Of a DNA stretch of 64,000 bases, positions 37,370 through 49,589 are shown piece after piece. The stretch covers positions 267,586 through 331,585 of the forward strand of contig VFFE01006810.1 in NCBI GenBank assembly GCA_008921705.1, read 5' to 3'. Source of the DNA: Burhinus oedicnemus. Its lineage: Eukaryota; Chordata; Aves; Charadriiformes; Burhinidae. Under the pieces are notes generated by a model that saw only the letters and a list, made by a program, of their open reading frames with translations, ran no database searches and was not told the origin of the DNA. The position numbers were made by a program, and so were the translations under genes. Positions within the stretch are counted from its first letter, which is position 1. Every line of letters begins with the position of its first letter.

Positions 37370-37640
37370 TCCATAGACATGGATTCATTATCTCACTGGA
37401 TGGCATCAGAAAACACAGTCCTGCAGGCAGTATCCTTCCACCTGCCTGCCAGAGGATTTCATTTTATTATTCAATTTTAAAAGCCCACACTCAGGCTTCT
37501 TGATAAGTTTACACCGGTAGCTTTTCGATCTCCTGCTCCAAGACAAAATTAACGCGGAAACGTTGTAATATTATTTAGCTGAACCTCAGTAATCCATCAA
37601 ATATGATTTCCTATTAACTGGCAAAGCAAGATTGTCAGTG
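37370..37640. promoter_or_regulatory. Candidate conserved non-coding element
   Basis: This interval is of mixed composition and retains several CpGs (accggtag, ttttcgatc, aacgcgg, aaacgttg) in a surrounding sequence nearly free of CpG. It has no simple repeats and no open frame of note. CpG retention in AT-rich neutral DNA can reflect constraint, but one sequence cannot show it. Confidence 0.15.
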
Positions 37641-40600
37641 ATGTGTTATGGATCACAGGGAGAAAAGATTTTTCAAACACAAGAAATTCTTTCAAAATAT
37701 GAAAGCTTTTTTTTTTTTCATTAAGAGCTATAAAGGGGAAAAGGGCAAAATATTTTAGTAATTGGTTTCTGGGTTAGAAAATTTACATTAATGAATCCAG
37801 GATTTAATGACTGGATTTAAGATTCTTACGCTTCTGCAGAGAAGCTATGTGGAACTCTAGTCTCCAGAAATGTACATAACATCTTGAAACCATTTCAGCC
37901 ATATATATTTTTAAGACACCCCATGGTTACCCTGTCATGACTTGCATAATTACTCATCTGTTCTTTAATAAGCACGCATCTACCAAATGAACTGCTTGCA
38001 CCTGATTCTTCTCTCACATGCCTCAGGTTTGTAACCAAAATCATTGCAGTGACTTCCTCTGGGTTATCCATGGAGGAAAAACAAATGGTTCATCTCCTTT
38101 GGCATCCTGGATTTGGTGGACCAGCACATGATGTTCTGCCATGCTCATAAAGCAGAAACTTCACCATCAGGATAAACTGCTTTCATTAAGCTTGGGTTCA
38201 GTGGAGTTAAGTGTTGGGCTCCTGTCTAAATTAACGTTTAAAGGATTCTTTGGCATAACCAGTTGCAAGCTAGAAGATGAAATTCCAAAATCCTTCCTTG
38301 CTTGCCTAATGTAAGAGAGTTAATGAAGGAAGTCTTCATTCTTTCTCTGTTTGTGTTCATCAGATACCTCACAGAAGTAGCCTCTTGCCCTAACAATGGA
38401 AACCAGCAGGCTTTTGGTGTGAAAATTAGTAGCTGCCGATTATATTTATCTCTTTGACTAAGAGGTTTATTATTTATCTTCCCTGTTGCAGTGCCAATGT
38501 GGCAGCACTGATATTGAGCAGCTGGACAGATTGCACCCTGGGGCACATCTGCAGCTATATAGATCAACACCACTTTCATTGCCTCAGTGCTGGAGAAGTT
38601 TATCTTCTGTCAGCTAGATTTACTACCTACTTAATGAATTGTTAAGGGTTTTCCCTTCCCCTCCCCCAATCTGATTTTCAAAGCATGTTGGTGTAATCTG
38701 GTACTGATTGTTAACAGCTGATTAGTTAAGCATTTGCTTACTTTTTTTCTAATTAATAGGGTTTTCCAGTTGGGTTTGCAAAGATGAATCTTGAATGGTG
38801 AATAGACTAAACAACGGTTGAGCAGTGAAACTGGGAAATGGCAGTAAAGGACTGCAAGCTATAGAACGATAAGAAATATCCAAACATGAGTGCATCGTGC
38901 ATCATAGCTGTTTCAGTCATTTCTTAGTATTTGAGTTGACCAGGCAGTAATTAATCACATTAGACCTTCTTCCCTGAGAAAGTCAAATCCTAAATAATTT
39001 GTTTTCCATAAAGAACAACAGAAAAATGCATTCTGATGCCAATAGCAATCATATCCTAGTGAGAATCTGTATGTTTTTCTAATAACTCATTTAAGGAACA
39101 ACAACTTCATACAAACCCATGCACCTACACAGTATTATCAAGTTTCTATCCAGATAGCTGTCATACCAGCAAGGCAGAATCCAAGAAACTGTTTGGGCTA
39201 GTTCTCTTGAAGCTTGGCTTTGGAACTTGGTTTTCCCTGTTTGTCTCGTTGGCATCAGTGGACCGCAAATATATCAGAGCAGAAGGACTTTTCTTCTATT
39301 TTCTCATTTCACTCCTTAGAAGATTGAAATAATTATACTGCTTTCCCAGTTTCAGGAAGACTAAAATAAACTATCAAAAAACCAGGAATTCTGAAGTTTT
39401 TTGAGGTAATTTCAACTGAGGAAGTAAAAGCAGTGTTTATATATGAGCCAGTTGCATCCAGTTTTCACCTTTGTTTGCAGACTAAAGAAGTTTGGTGTAA
39501 TTTCTGTACTTTGGATGTAAATCTCAAAAATCATCTGTTGTCATCTCAGTGTCTCAACAAATGTAGATTACATTTGTACCTAGTTAACCGCACACATCTT
39601 TCGTTCCTCCAGTCTCCTTCCCCAGCTAATATCTTTGTGAACCTAAAACTGGAAGTCCTGGGTCCCCACACCCCACCATTCAAGATAGTTATATAATGCC
39701 ACAGTTCATCATTAGCATGCTCTGTGCATTTCGGAGATCAGATCTCCACTGCAACATGACATGTGTAAGCCCAAAGAAGAACTCCCAGCAAAACTTGACT
39801 GTCTGTACATAGTATAAAAGACTACTTTAACAGAGTCAGAAACCAGAAAATTTTTTAAAAGGAATAGAAAGAATCAGAGTAGAATTTGATATGTGGTGAA
39901 CATATTCAAAACTTTTTATCCCTCAGTATAGGCTTATATGAAAAGCATTGGGCAGAATTCCACTGAGAACAGTGATTTCAAAAACACTTCTCAGACGGAA
40001 GAGGGGCAGAAGAGAGAAATCAAACGCTCTGCGTGCTTAAAAAACCAAATAGGTAACAATGTAGACAGGTCCCTTTTTCCTTTGCCATAGTTTCTAAATA
40101 TTCAAAAAGCTCAGTTTTGTCAGTTCTTTAGAAAAGATACTCTTATTCCGAATAGCCATTTGCAGCAGGTTAAGAGTTGGGGTTTTGTACTTCTGTTTAT
40201 AACTACAGCTCTATCTGAATTTTTTTATCAAAGTCCACAACTGAGTCCCTAAAGAAAAATTCAACAATTTTTTCTGACAAGAGACATAGTCCGTCCTACT
40301 TTAAATATGTTTGTGTTCAGTGATGGTATATTTTTTGTTGTGGCTGGTTAGCGTTTCGTTCTGGCTATCTGGAATATATTAGATCTTTCCAATGTTGAAA
40401 TTGAACACTATAAAATCCCGAGTAAAAGCAGCACTGTGTTTTCATACTGTAGCACCCAGTTAAGCTTAGCCTTGTACATAAAAATATAACATGAAATAGT
40501 CAACTGATTTTCTATTCATCTACATAAATACAGTGCAGGGAATATTGCTAATGAAGTGGATATCAGGTTACCTAGACACCTTAGAAAAAGGTTACCACTT

Positions 40601-41870
40601 TAAGTGTCTCATCAATCATTATGAATTACTGTTGTGTTCTGTGTAAAACTACTGATTTTAATTCACATGATATTCATGAATATGTCAAATGTATACCCAG
40701 AGAGATATCTACGTAAGAAGAAAACGTTAAGCATGACCTAGTCTCACTCCTTCCATGAAGGATGCTAGTTTTAATGCCATGGGTGTACATGTATGCTTTT
40801 GTTACACTTCAAACTGTACAGAAGGATTGGGCAACAACAGGCTCTTGAGACAGTCATCTTTTTAACAACCTCTAGTTAACTTCATCAACCCTTACAGTTG
40901 GCAGATTGTGGCCATATGGATCTGTAGACATGATTTCCTGTTCAGCCTTCATATCATCATGCCCATTGTAGGGTGACGTGACAGATTTATGCCATGTGCA
41001 GGCCTACATATTCCTCACTGAGATATCTACCACCTGGGCTGGTCTGCAGGAGCTACAGCAAATAAGTCTACAACTTTTCAGGACAATAGTACATTAAGAC
41101 AGTCTTTGGATCATAAATTTTGCTATTCTGAGAAGCAGAGCAGCTATCTTTAAGCAGATATTCTCCAGCATCCTGTCCTTATATCTAGTTACGTTTCTTC
41201 TCTGATCATGTTGTAGTAGTCACTGTAGGTGAACTTGCAACCTTCTCTAAATGTGCCGATGAAGGTAAACATAAAGAGACCCACTTTTTGCTGTGTATGC
41301 ACATCTAGCATAGAAACATTAACAATACCCATCTGCAGCAGGGTATAATTCTGCTAGAATTAAGAGTCATTTTTTGGAAGTGAGCATTGAAAGAAGGAAA
41401 AGGAAAGCAACAACACTGATGTTGCTGTGTTGTGACAGTAAAGTTCCACTAAAGACAATGTTCACAAATAACACCAAATAACCTTCACAGACTGCATAGC
41501 TCATTATTGCAGAGCAAAAAGACTGAGGAGTTTTAAAAAGAGTGGGCCTTTTAATTTTGCCCCACAGGAATATGGATCATAATTTGAATGTTTCAGTGAA
41601 AAGGAAGAGAAATTCTTGACAGCTGTTTTGTGATCTATGCTTTCATATCTTGTTATTAGAGCTATCAAATACAAGCCTGATCAACTCATTAGTTTTTAGA
41701 CAAATTCTTCATAATTGTGTTAAAGATGCATTTATATTTTTTAGATTAGTTCTGCAAATGCTCTCTTGAAAGCACACACTCAATTCTGGAAATGCTTGCA
41801 TATGTTTAATGAATAACTCAGACAATTAAGTGAGGGTTAAGTATGTACGAGCTAGAGACTTCTGGCATGG
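37641..41870. other. Non-coding, no recognised element
   Basis: No gene supported. A good pyrimidine/AG acceptor lies at 38478-38491 and is followed by 39 open codons ending in TAG (starting CQCGSTDIEQLDRLHPGAHL). I see no matching upstream exon. The minus-strand open frame 38579-38238 overlaps it and lacks support. Confidence 0.4.
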
Positions 41871-41971
41871 CTTCTTTTTGTATGGGTTTTGTTGTTGGGT
41901 TTTGATTTTGGGGGTTTTTTTGTTTGTTTGGTTGGTTTGGTTTGTCTGTTTGTTGGGTTTTTTTGCTTGGG
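41871..41971 (+). repeat. G/T-rich (GTTT/GGTTT)n low-complexity block
   Basis: About 100 bp composed almost only of G and T on the plus strand, with GGG runs at 41885, 41897, 41910 (five G), 41955 and 41969. The Phe/Val/Leu/Gly-rich open frames crossing it (41830-42012 and 41889-42209) are artefacts of the absence of A and C. Confidence 0.85.
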
Positions 41972-42249
41972 CAGAAGGCAATGTAAATACGGCCACGTGG
42001 TTCCAGACCTAAGCAAGTGTGCAGTCCTCACCTATGTGAATCCCTCACTCTTTCGCTTAGAGTTAGCTCAGGGATTTCTGCTTTGGTGTTGTTTGGGTAC
42101 TGCAATCATGCTCTTAGAGTCATCACCAAAAGCAGCAACAAGCACTTCGAGTACGAAGTTGCATTCAAAGTCTACAGGTCTGAGGCTTTTAGGTGCTTTG
42201 AAAATTTAGTCTATTATCTTTTTTGTCAGTTCAGCTTGCTGCACACATG

Positions 42250-44650
42250 AATGCATCACTAATGCACCATGAATAATAAGCAAAGAATATGTTACTATTA
42301 GTCATTATTATAGAGGAAGAGGACAGATTTGGCAATAAGGTTTAAACTTTGAGCAGTTCTGAGACAACCACCCCCTGTATATATTTCCATACCATACAAA
42401 ATGAATCGCAACTCCCATCTCATTATTGCCCTAACTATCCAGGTGTCATGACCACATCCTGAATGTTCTTTTTGTTCCCTGATGAGTGACATAAACATAC
42501 TTAATATTTGAGGATAACAATCAACCATTCTCTGGCTTAATGCCTAAGTACATGGCCTAAATGGATACACTCCTAAGACTTTATAACAGATGTGCTTTCT
42601 CATCTTGCTACTTAATTGTTAATGTAAACCATATTTAATAATGATGCAATAATAATCTGATGATTCATTAACAGTAGCGTCCTTAGCATAATAGCCATTT
42701 TACAATTCAGTACTGAGTCTACTAGCAGAAGGACATAAAACTCCAGCAAATCAGAATGAGAATTTTTCAGCAGAACCATTTGCAAATCTCCTAATTATCT
42801 CCCAACGGCAAAAAGAAATATTAAGTAAAACATATTTTGTTTTAGAAAAGAAAAATGTTATTTGACATTGTAGAATAAGGTTGTGCTGGGGAGTTAAGCT
42901 GTGAGTGACTATCCTGGCAAGCAGTTTTACTGAGCTTACTCTTTGTAAGATCTATCCCATATTAAAGACAGGTTTTTTCCAGAAAACAATTTGGCCTTCA
43001 AACATGTTAACTAGTCATAAAAGATGTCAGAAGAGATCAGATCCCATCTGCACACATAATGTGTCAGTCCACATGCACCTGTAGCATTGTATTTTTTTAC
43101 AATATATGCTGAAATTTTTGCTTTTTTTTTTCTCTTTAAAATTACAAGCATCTGTAGTACTCTTAAAATAATTACTCCAGTAAAAAAGTTCCCTTAAGCT
43201 ACTCTAATTAAAACTGTGTCAATGTTTACCTGATGCTCACACTGTGCTGAGAAAGGAATATGTGTTACAGAAGTGATAATTCATTCAACAGAAGCAGAAG
43301 ATTTAAATTGGAGAAACTGGCTTAAAATTTCCAAGCACCACACACCCCTAAATCAAATCCCTAAACTGTGGATGCAATGAAAAAGCTAGTTTGATACCTA
43401 TGCCCACAGCACAGAAAGAAGGACAGGGTGGATGAGGTACAAGTGGAGAACACCCCTGGAAGACCTGCTAAATTGGGAGCATGCAGCTTGGCATTCTTGA
43501 TATGCAACAGCAGAAAGTCAGCCAAGGTCCAGATCCAACTGAGAAGCAAACATGCATTCTGTGTAGTATTACAAGGCGATTTTGGAAAGGCAAACACATA
43601 GAGAGGGAGGTTTGTTTATAGCTAAAATAACCATAACAGATGTCTATAAAAAAGCTGCTTGCATGAGCCATCACTGTTAGAATACAGCCTGCCTTGCTTG
43701 GAAAAACATCTGAGTGGCATTCCCCATAGGATTAAGTAATTTAACACCTTCTCTGAAGATGGCACATAATAAGATCTAATCCTGAGAAAGCTCTAGCCTC
43801 TACCAACTCTGCTGACACTGTCCCAAGGACAAATCCTTCTCCGCAGTGTTTAGGTCCAAGATAGATGGTTGTCACTCAGCCTGTGTCTGAGTGGCTTGGG
43901 AACTTAACCATTGCCTCAGATGAAAACATGGCTAGTACAGCACACTTTATGAATCTTCATGTTAACTATCACAACTTATTTTCCTTCATTCTCTCTACAA
44001 CCCTGAGGCCATTAAACAACAGCTTGTAAAAATACCAAGCTATTTCTAGAAATCAATATTCACTTATTATGAATCTGGTGATTTATGTTGAAAAATAAAG
44101 GTTTTTAGCTTGTATGAAAAGTAAATGCAACCTTAAAAACAACCAGATGTTGGGTGGACCAACTTCTTTAAATTTGAGCCCCGGGGGTTTCAAAAGTATC
44201 CAGGACAGAAAGTAACCCATAAAACAGTAAGAACAATTTAGGATTATACAGAGAAATATCTCGTACTAACATTAGTCTTGCAAAGAAACATTAAAGGATG
44301 AAATGAGTCCATTTTATCAGGGGTCTGCTATTGTCCATGTGCTAATAAAAGGTGTGCAACTCCTACCCTAGGTACCTGAAAGGGTGGAGGAATCCAAACA
44401 GCCCTCTTTTGTATGCACTGCACAAGATAACTGAACAGAAGAAACAACCAGGACATCTATTACATATATCTTTGAATGTACAAATGAAAAGTTTGTGCTG
44501 GGGAGCACTTAATATCCATTAGTGATTACGCATAATTTTTCAAGAGTAATATCTAGTACATTAAAGGAAGAAATTGAAAAAGATATGATGAAACCATGAA
44601 TTCAAAAAAGCCCTGCCAACCCGTTCCAAACCCTTTGAACAAAAGAACCT
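42250..44650. other. Non-coding, no recognised element
   Basis: No gene or repeat family recognised. The minus-strand open frames at 42298-42528 and 43361-43674 are short and unsupported. Confidence 0.45.
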
Positions 44651-44655
44651 CTTAT

Positions 44656-44718
44656 GAAAAAAAAAAATAATTGAAAAGAAAAAAGAACTGGGGAAAGAAA
44701 TTGAAAAGGAAAGGAAAT
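44656..44718. repeat. Polypurine (A/G-rich) tract
   Basis: An A11 run followed by gaaaag, aagaac, ggggaaag and aaggaaagg units gives about 60 bp almost free of pyrimidines. It is a simple low-complexity tract. The minus-strand Phe/Ser-rich frame here is its shadow. Confidence 0.8.
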
Positions 44719-47700
44719 TACTACATGTTACTATAACTGGGACAGATTGTATCACAGGATTATTAGAATTTGGAGGAAAACATTATTATTTTCTAAATTG
44801 AATTGGATTATTTATTATGGTTCTAAAAAGTATTGAACACAAGGAAGATTCCAAGCAAATATTAGATTAGACCGGGGAATAATATATATGAGAGAAGTGG
44901 CTCCGAGATAAATCTCTATATAAACATTACAAATATTAAATTCTCCTTCATGTAGCTCTGATCTGATAAAAATAGCTTTACATTTTCTAAATACCTAGTC
45001 CTGTAGTCCTAGTCACTACCTATGTAGAAAAACTGTTGGTCACATTCTGACTGCAGGAAATCCCAAGTTCAGCAGAGAGACTACAGGGAGTGGATGCTTT
45101 TAAATTCTAATCAGACCCCATCTGACGCTTCATTCAGGCTTCGTATGCCTTCCATGTGAACAGATTCTCTATATTCTTTAGATCAGAAAATAGGATACAA
45201 CGGCACCTCTTTTCTAACATTATTTATTTTCCCAGTGTAGACATCACCTTTCCAAAGCTGGAAAATTGAACTTATTGAAATGCTGAGTTTCATTGTCTGC
45301 TGTAGAGGCCAAACATACTTTCTTTAGATCTTTTCTTCCCTTAATGCTTTCTAACAAGAACTTGGAAGAAATTTATAATAAACATTAGAAGTGCACACTC
45401 ATGTTGATCATTAAACATATGTCTGCATCTGAAAGATCATAAATATAGTCGTGTGTGAATGGGATTTCAAAGACAGCAATCAAACGTACAGCTTACTGTC
45501 CGTCCAGCTTCTAGCTCTTGTTACTAGTCTTTGGCTCAAGATCAGTCCAAGCTGATTCTTCTTGTGCGTGCTGGATACTTTTGCCATAAATGTAAGGAAT
45601 GAGAGAATTTGAAAGCTGAATAAATCCTCTGAATTGTTGATGATAATTAGTGGGTAGATGCTTTACATTTTCAGGATTTTGCATCACATTTCAACTATTT
45701 ACCCAAGTAATTTATAAGCATTTAGGTTTATAAATATTACCATACTCATTTGATGAGAGCATTTTTTCTCATGTACTGTATACATGATTTTGTTATTATT
45801 CTTACACGACAAAACGGCTTTGCTATTCAACACAGGCCTTTAAATCAACAGTCAAGTTAAATTTATTGTAACTGGAGGCAGCATCTTCACAAGAATGACA
45901 CCACATGCCAGTTAAAAATAAGGAGTCTATGCTACATCTATTCATTTTGGGACACAAGACCAAGAGTATGGACTGTTGTCACAAGTAAAGCAGCAAAGCC
46001 AGAACTGTACACAATGAAACGATAGAGAGCTGTGTTCAGTATTCTCCCTTGTTTACAAATTCTGCCCCAGTCCCTTCTTGACATGCTGACAAGAGAACTG
46101 GTCATTCGGAATCAAGAGAGGGAATTTCATTTAATCACAGTCAGACTACTTTGTAGAAATCTTAATATTACAGTAAGCCAAGAGCTTCAGGATTTGGGGG
46201 TTGTAGGGTTTTTTGTTTTGTTTTGTAGAAATACACTAAGTCCTTAAATCCCACATTGAAATGAATCCCAGGATTTTTGAGAGAAAAAACTCAATGGTGG
46301 ACACACACTGTTTTTGTTTTTTTAAAGTGCATTCTCTTTAAATTAAAATCCCTCGTAACAAGGCAATTAAAAAAAAAATCAAACCTTTTTAACTCATATT
46401 ATTTGTATTAAACTTCAAATCAGTGAACACCTGAAGCCAACTCCTTTCTCCCAAGGAAGGGCCATTGAACTGCAAGGACAGGGCAGGCTAGCTTCCTCAG
46501 CCACTGTCTTCAAGGGCTGTGCTCAAGGAGGACATCTCTAGGAAATCCATGAGCCCTGAGATTTAAGGGTGAGGGAACACGCATGGTGCCACTGCACAAG
46601 CCCTTCAGACATTGTTGCTAAATATTGACAACGTACGGCGCGAGGCCCTGGCTGGTGCCCTCCACTGGCACACTGACAGCCCACTCTGCTTTGTCACCTG
46701 CCTCCGTCCTCATCAGCACTGTCAGGATCTGAGCACCTCATTAAAAACTGTGAATTCATTTCATCTCTGAGCTAAAAAAATTCACCTTCCCCATTGCGCA
46801 GACAAGACTGCTGCTTCTCAGGGCGTAAGCAAGGATCAGTTTCATAAATACAACCACTGCTTTAGTCAGCCCAGACTTTAAATTTCTGAAGCAATATGTG
46901 CCTACTAGACATGCTGAGTGCTTACTGGGCCCTGTGTCCTCGCTGACTTCCCTCAGAGGCCATCTCTTTGTGCACCTGCAAGGTTGAACAAAGCCTCAGG
47001 TGCTGTCTATGTGCTACGGTTTGACTGCACGCTTTGCTTCTGTCCTGATAACAATTTTAACTCTTGTTAGTTCTCAGAGAGTATACAAGTTGATTAACTG
47101 GCATACATAAAGCACGTGGGAACCTCAGAAGGACGTAGGGAATAGTATCCTGACAACAGATCAAATTTTGCAGTTTTCTCCGTCAGAGGACCCATCATTA
47201 GATAAATGTGTCTGTGAGCAGTTGTTTAGCAAGTACCTAAAGATGTACTGATGATCTGATGCTTTTACTATGCAAGGTTCTTGTGTACAGATTCAGGCCT
47301 GACTAATTCACATATGACCTGCATTACCAGTATTTTATCTGAGGAACCCTGTGGCAATTCACATGTGAATGAAGGTTAGGAAAGACCTCTCTACACAATG
47401 GATTAAAGGGTGGAGAGTTATGACAGAGGAACTATTTATACATTGCATTTTTATTACTATTTACAAAGATGTGATGCTTATATGCATTTTCTTTTTACAA
47501 TAAGGACGTACTTAGTTTGCGTAAGATACCTACCAGCCCATTTAATGAACTTCTAATTGCTTCATACTTCATCCTCACAGCTCCACCTTTTCCCTGTACG
47601 TATCACATTGTCTTTTATTGCCACATGTGAAACATAGATGGCAAGTGAAATTTCTGAGAACCTAAATGACTTAAGTCATACAGAAATTTCAGAAGCTTTC

Positions 47701-49486
47701 AGCTCCTAAGTGCTTCTGAAAACTATATCTCAGAGGCTCTGCAGCACAAATACAAATTTTTCTCCATCTTACATAATTTTGCTGTTGTAATTGCAAATTG
47801 TAGCTATTTTTGAAAACGTAGCTACTGCAGGCATATTCAAAATACCATCTTCTCAGTAATCTACAGCTGCTCAGCACCAATCAGAGTCTTGTCCGTTAAG
47901 AAAACTGTCTCTTATTATGTTATCACATTTTTACGGTGATAAACACTAGACAAGAATGTCCTCACTGATCACAAGCCTGAACTTTGAAAGTTGACCTTTT
48001 AATTTATTGAGAAGAAACAAAGAAAACTGTTTCCTACTTCACCCAATTACTTCTATATCCTGTTGTATCAGTCAACCAAGTAACAACTGCCACCTAGGAG
48101 TGTTATTTCCAGTGGTAACACCAGGTGCTTCTGACAGGCAGGAATTGATGTAAAAGTATTTGCAGAAGATGGGGAGAAATTATCAAGAAGATGCTGATTG
48201 GACTTTTTTTTAATTCTGAGTAAGGCACATCTTGTTCCAGAGTGTATGTGGGGCTGGACCATAGCATACAATACTCTCAAAGAGGCTGAAAGTGTCAAAA
48301 TAAGCCTACTGATGGTGAAAAGTGAGAAGCTTTGCTGTTCTTTAAAGGTGTGCAATGTATTGTTCCCTGGATCACATGGGAAGTGACTTTTCCTCTAGAG
48401 TCTCTTACTCTGCAGAGGGACTTCTGGACTGTGTTTCACTACTTACTTAGGCTTCAGGTTTGTTTTTATGCGATCAGACAGCAGGAGAGTGCTTTCCTTG
48501 CCTTTTCCAAAACATACAAAAAGGCTAGAGAAAATGCAGTTTGCAGGTTGTTAAACCTGAAAAATAGCTGCTCAGTTTGAAACCATTACCAAAAATGCAT
48601 TTCTCAAGCAAAAGATCTGTTTCATCCAAAGCCCTACAGCATAAGATTGTTACTGTGGGGACAGAGTTTATGGTGGTTAAGAAAAATCAACAGAAAACTC
48701 AAGGCACAGAAATAACCTAGCAGAGAGAATGATAGATCTCTGCCAGGAGGGAGGACTCCAGAACATGAAACATGCTGGCTAGTTAAATCCTTCCCTCTTA
48801 GCTCACACTTTGCTCAGATAGAATCTGCTGCTTCTGCTTCATTCTAAAGTTGACAATTTCTGGAAAGACAAAACCACAGACTTCTCTACAGGGCCAGAAA
48901 AAGGGATGTGGTCAGTATTTTACTACCAGTAATCTAAGCCTTATGGGAAACTGCACCTTTCCAGTTTACTGTACGCTTCTGCAAAAGTCTCGTGCCAGCC
49001 TTCAGAGGTTACTAAACATCAATTTACTTAAATCAATGGCCTCAGTAAGAGTCAATAAGAATAATGGTAATAATGCCAATGTAAATGTACCCTGATTTAC
49101 TCGAGCTGAGAATACAGCATGTCAAAAAAACCAGCATGGTATGGGGTCAGCTCCAAGTCAGGTTGCTACTTAATATGAGAATGGGAAAAAGATCAGTTCC
49201 ATAAAGTAGAAGGAAAATCGAAGTGCAGTGTGGCAACCTTCTATAGTTTGTTACTAGGAAAACCCTATGTTAATCTTGCAACAATTTCAGATCAAATATT
49301 TTCAGATAAGCACTTGCGTATGTAAGATCTTATTGAAGTCATACGTGAAATATTCTCTGGATTAGGAAGGCTTTCTCTTATGAATAGCCCTGAGACTACT
49401 TTTGAGACTAGTCCCTTTGTGAAACCTCTCCCTCATTCTATGAGTTATTGATGCATTATAAAAACGTGGGCTTATTTTGCTTCTAG
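44719..49486. other. Non-coding, no recognised element
   Basis: About 4.8 kb without supported genes. The segment 46430-46990 is noticeably more GC-rich than its surroundings, with a few CpGs (for example 'gtacggcgcgagg' at about 46633), but has no long open frame or repeat similarity I recognise. Confidence 0.4.
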
Positions 49487-49584
49487 CTATATGTATAGTT
49501 CTATTTATATATTTATTTATATATACTTATGTTTAATTGTTTTAGTGTATTTATATATACTTAAACATGTATTTATATTTATCT
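49487..49584. repeat. AT-rich (TTTATA)-type low-complexity block
   Basis: Repeated tatttata, tatatac and ttatatat strings cover about 100 bp with almost no G or C. It looks like an interrupted AT microsatellite. Confidence 0.8.
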
Positions 49585-49589
49585 TCTAC

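Noticed and set aside
38492..38611. Possible terminal exon after a good pyrimidine/AG acceptor
   Set aside because: The open stretch is only 39 codons, no upstream partner is evident, and no polyadenylation context was recognised.
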